DNA from: Hyphomonas sp.
GTDB lineage: Bacteria > Pseudomonadota > Alphaproteobacteria > Caulobacterales > Hyphomonadaceae
DNA length: 64,000 bases
Assembly: GCF_022844445.1 (NCBI RefSeq)
Contig: NZ_JALHLS010000012.1
Location: forward strand, 1 to 64,000
Direction of reading: 5' to 3'
This document shows, in pieces, positions 61,772-64,000 of the stretch. The translations under genes and the position numbers were made by a program. The notes under the pieces are model-generated. The model saw only the letters and a program-made list of their open reading frames with translations. It ran no database searches and was not told the origin of the DNA. The first letter of the stretch is position 1; the number at the start of each line of letters is the position of its first letter.

Positions 61772-62956
61772 TCAGATCGCCGCCACGCGGTCATCTGCGG
61801 GCAGGGCGCGCGCGATGAAGCCGCCGCCGAGAATCCGGGTGGAGCCTTCCGGATCATACAGCACGGCCGCCTGACCGCGCGCCACGCCCTCTTCCGGTGC
61901 ATCGAAAAACACCGACGGCTGGCCATCCTCATAGCCGAGGCGACCGGGCACCGGCGGACGGGTCGACCGTACACGGATCAGGACGCGCGCGCTGTCGCGC
62001 GCCGCCGCTTCGAGGCTACCCTGGCCGAGCCAGTTCAGTTCTTCGAGCAGCAGGCCGCGCGTCATCAGCGCCTCGCGCGGGCCCACCAGCACGCGGCGTT
62101 TCGGGGCGTCGATCTTCACCACGAAGAGCGGCTCGCCGGTCGCGACACCAAGGCCGCGGCGCTGGCCTATCGTGTAGTTTATCACGCCTTCATGCGCGCC
62201 GAGCACGCGCCCGTCGATATGCTGGATTTCGCCCGCGCGGCCCGAACCCGGGCGCAGCTTCTCCACGACCTTCGCATATGAGCCGTCCGGCACGAAGCAG
62301 ATATCCTGGCTGTCGGGCTTGGCGGCGACCGGCAGGCTGAACTTTTCTGCAAGTTCGCGAACCTCCGTCTTCGGAAGATCGCCGAGCGGAAAGCGGATGT
62401 ATTCCAGCTGCGCGCGCGTGGTGGCGAACAGGAAGTAGGACTGGTCGCGGCTGGCATCGCGCGCACGGTGAAGCTCCGGCCCTTCGGGGCCGTCCGTGCG
62501 GCGGATGTAATGGCCGGTCGCAAGGCAATCGGCGCCGAGCTCCTTCGCGGTGCGCAGCAGGTCCGAGAACTTGACCGTCTGGTTGCAGCGTATGCAGGGT
62601 ATCGGTGTCGAGCCTGCCAGATAAGTGTCGGCAAAATCCTCCATGACCTGCTCGCGGAATCGGCTTTCATAATCCAGCACATAGTGCGGAATGCCAATCC
62701 GGTCGGCCACGTTGCGCGCATCGTGAATGTCCTGCCCTGCGCAGCAGGCGCCCTTCTTCTCGATCGCCGCGCCATGGTCGTAAAGCTGCAGCGTGATGCC
62801 GATCACGTCATAGCCTTCGGCCTTCAGCATGGCGGCGACCACGGAGGAATCCACGCCGCCGGACATGGCAGCGACCACGCGGGTCATGTGGGGCGGCTTG
62901 GCAAAGCCAAGCGAGTTCAGGCGGCCGTCCGGCCACGTCGTATCAGGCGTCGTCAT
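61772..62956 (-). CDS. mnmA: tRNA-specific 2-thiouridylase
   Basis: 394 aa with GGGAG upstream. Installs the 2-thio group on wobble uridine of tRNA-Lys, -Glu and -Gln. The PP-loop [13 protein letters not shown] is at about residues 32-44. The catalytic Cys pair is seen as KGACCAGQD region and [17 protein letters not shown], the sulfur-relay Cys in [16 protein letters not shown]-terminal beta domains recognise tRNA ([23 protein letters not shown]/rRNA binding). The extra Thr/Pro-rich start of 23 residues is unusual but within range. The TerB-like gene follows on the same strand. Confidence 0.96.
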   Translation of the reverse strand: MTTPDTTWPDGRLNSLGFAKPPHMTRVVAAMSGGVDSSVVAAMLKAEGYDVIGITLQLYDHGAAIEKKGACCAGQDIHDARNVADRIGIPHYVLDYESRFREQVMEDFADTYLAGSTPIPCIRCNQTVKFSDLLRTAKELGADCLATGHYIRRTDGPEGPELHRARDASRDQSYFLFATTRAQLEYIRFPLGDLPKTEVRELAEKFSLPVAAKPDSQDICFVPDGSYAKVVEKLRPGSGRAGEIQHIDGRVLGAHEGVINYTIGQRRGLGVATGEPLFVVKIDAPKRRVLVGPREALMTRGLLLEELNWLGQGSLEAAARDSARVLIRVRSTRPPVPGRLGYEDGQPSVFFDAPEEGVARGQAAVLYDPEGSTRILGGGFIARALPADDRVAAI

Positions 62957-63253
62957 CTTTCACTCCCGCCGGGGTCAAGGCCCGGAGCAGCTGCTGTTGG
63001 CGCGCATATAGGACAAAACCGGAGGGATTGCGAGCCACCTGCCACTCAGCCAGTATCCCGGCTTCGCCGCGAGCCCGGAAAACCCCTGCCATGCTGACTG
63101 TCCGCCGCGTCCCGGCGCCCCCTGCCCTCCGGGACGTGATCAGCGGCTTCACCGAGCGCCGGGGCCATTTCGCCGAGATGTCCCAGCTGCGCCCGATGCC
63201 AGCGCCGCCTGCCTCGACCCGATCAACGGCGCCCGAGATGAAAGGTTAGGTCG

Positions 63254-64000
63254 TCAGGCCGCGCTGGCCTTGGCGTTCGCCGTCCCGGCCGCGACCCAGC
63301 CGCAGCGGACGTCGCCGGCGGGCTCGAGCCGGTCAGTGAGGCTGTAGAGGCTTTCGCCGTCGCCGAGGACGATCAGGCCGCCGGGGGCGAGCTGGTTGGC
63401 GAGGCTTTCGACCACGCGGACGCGCGCCGAGCGCGCCATGCCGGACAAGACGTTGCGGCACAGGATGATCTCGAACTTGCCGAGGCCGCCGGCCGGCTCC
63501 AGCAGGTTGTGGACGCGGAAGCTGACGCGGGTGCGCAGCGCCTCGGAGGCCTGCCAGTCACCGGAATCGAGCCGCGTGAAGTGCTTCAGCAGCCGGTGGA
63601 TGGAGAGGCCGCGTTGCACCTCGTAATGGCCGAAGGTGCCAGAGCGCGCCTTCTCGATCGCCTGCTTGCAGAGATCAGTGGAGAGGATTTCGACCTTGGC
63701 GCCGGCAAGACCCGCAGGCGCCTCGTCTTCCAGCAGCAAGGCCAGCGAATAGGCCTCCTGCCCGGTGCTGCCACCGGCGCACCAGAGGCGGATACGGCCC
63801 GACGACGAGGCGGCAATGCGTTCCGGCAGACGGTTCTTCACCAGTCCGTCGAGCGAGCCCGGCTCGCGAAAGAACCAGGTGTCGCGGGACAGGAGCGCGG
63901 CAGCGACTTCGGCGCGGAAGACAGGATTCTGGCGCGACTCGAGGCAGTGGACGAGGTCTTCGAGGCTGCCGAAGCCTTCGCGTCGGGCGACGGCGGCGAG
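63254..64000 (-). CDS. cheR: Chemotaxis protein methyltransferase CheR, C-terminal part
   Basis: The ORF is open to the window end; the ATG in the track at 63841 is internal, because the frame upstream reads LVHCLESRQNPVFRAEVAAA and LLSRDTWFFREPGSLDGLV, typical CheR N-terminal content. The SAM-binding region is RLWCAGGSTGQEAYSLALLL, then LSTDLCKQAIEKARSG and the later FEIILCRNVLSGM. It methylates glutamates of chemoreceptors, setting adaptation. The stop lies at 63254. No other chemotaxis gene is in the window, but more may follow beyond it. Confidence 0.92.
   Translation of the reverse strand, partial: LAAVARREGFGSLEDLVHCLESRQNPVFRAEVAAALLSRDTWFFREPGSLDGLVKNRLPERIAASSSGRIRLWCAGGSTGQEAYSLALLLEDEAPAGLAGAKVEILSTDLCKQAIEKARSGTFGHYEVQRGLSIHRLLKHFTRLDSGDWQASEALRTRVSFRVHNLLEPAGGLGKFEIILCRNVLSGMARSARVRVVESLANQLAPGGLIVLGDGESLYSLTDRLEPAGDVRCGWVAAGTANAKASAA

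Noticed and set aside
63091-63249. 52-codon plus-strand ORF (MLTVRRVPAPPALRDVISGF...) between mnmA and cheR
   Set aside because: It ends 4 bases from the cheR stop, but has no ribosome-binding site, is Pro/Arg-rich and resembles nothing; not enough support for a gene.

Overview
The window is a GC-rich chromosomal segment of an alphaproteobacterium, most likely in or near the Hyphomonadaceae/Caulobacterales. Three things suggest this: housekeeping genes with alphaproteobacterial features (rpoD, carA/carB/greA, and a DnaG primase whose zinc-ribbon Cys/His ligands are mostly replaced), two very large TonB-dependent receptors, and a promoter ahead of rpsL that resembles the Caulobacter sigma-73 consensus (TTGACG / CTACAC). 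I ran no database search, so the taxonomic call is inference. I saw no rRNA or tRNA gene, insertion sequence, prophage or CRISPR array.

Layout. 1-14.8 kb, all minus strand: the translation/transcription block rplK-rplA / rplJ-rplL-rpoB-rpoC / rpsL-rpsG-fusA-tuf, with tuf cut by the window edge. Intrinsic terminators follow rplA and rpoC, and leader or promoter elements can be seen for rplK, rplJ and rpsL. 15-20.3 kb: a Tat-type M48 lipoprotein protease, a translationally coupled pair (a BON/OmpA-like envelope protein and a membrane-anchored coiled-coil protein with a helix-hairpin-helix end) and two coupled RNA methyltransferases. 20.3-40.3 kb: an envelope and peptide-oriented accessory region with two TonB receptors, an S9 peptidase, a sulfotransferase, a TPR/2OG-Fe(II) oxygenase locus broken by a frameshift and an amber codon, a DUF3667 membrane protein, an OppA-type binding protein, MBL-fold, ATP-grasp-like and BLH-phosphatase genes, and oppBC permeases without their ATPases. 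40.3-43 kb: a short basic ORF, a VOC protein, a YpfJ-type metallopeptidase and a transglutaminase.

43-48.5 kb: the macromolecular-synthesis cluster rpoD, dnaG and yqeY (minus), with a PRC-barrel lipoprotein inserted. 48.6-59.8 kb: carA, carB and greA (plus), with carA and carB about 6 kb apart. The intervening DNA holds an SRAP protein, a TetR regulator with a self-operator, a probable structured non-coding RNA, a frameshifted radical SAM/SPASM gene, a decayed response-regulator receiver domain, a second M48 protease, a YcbL/GloB-like hydrolase, a glycine-zipper lipoprotein and a HapK-like lipoprotein. 59.8-64 kb: an ELM1-family protein, a TerB-like protein, the tRNA thiolase mnmA and the C-terminal part of cheR.

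The most interesting places are the tetR-ncRNA divergent region around 51.1-51.3 kb, the radical SAM gene split at a T6 run, the disrupted TPR/2OG-oxygenase locus, the coupled BON/OmpA and HhH pair, and two unannotated 35-residue ORFs.
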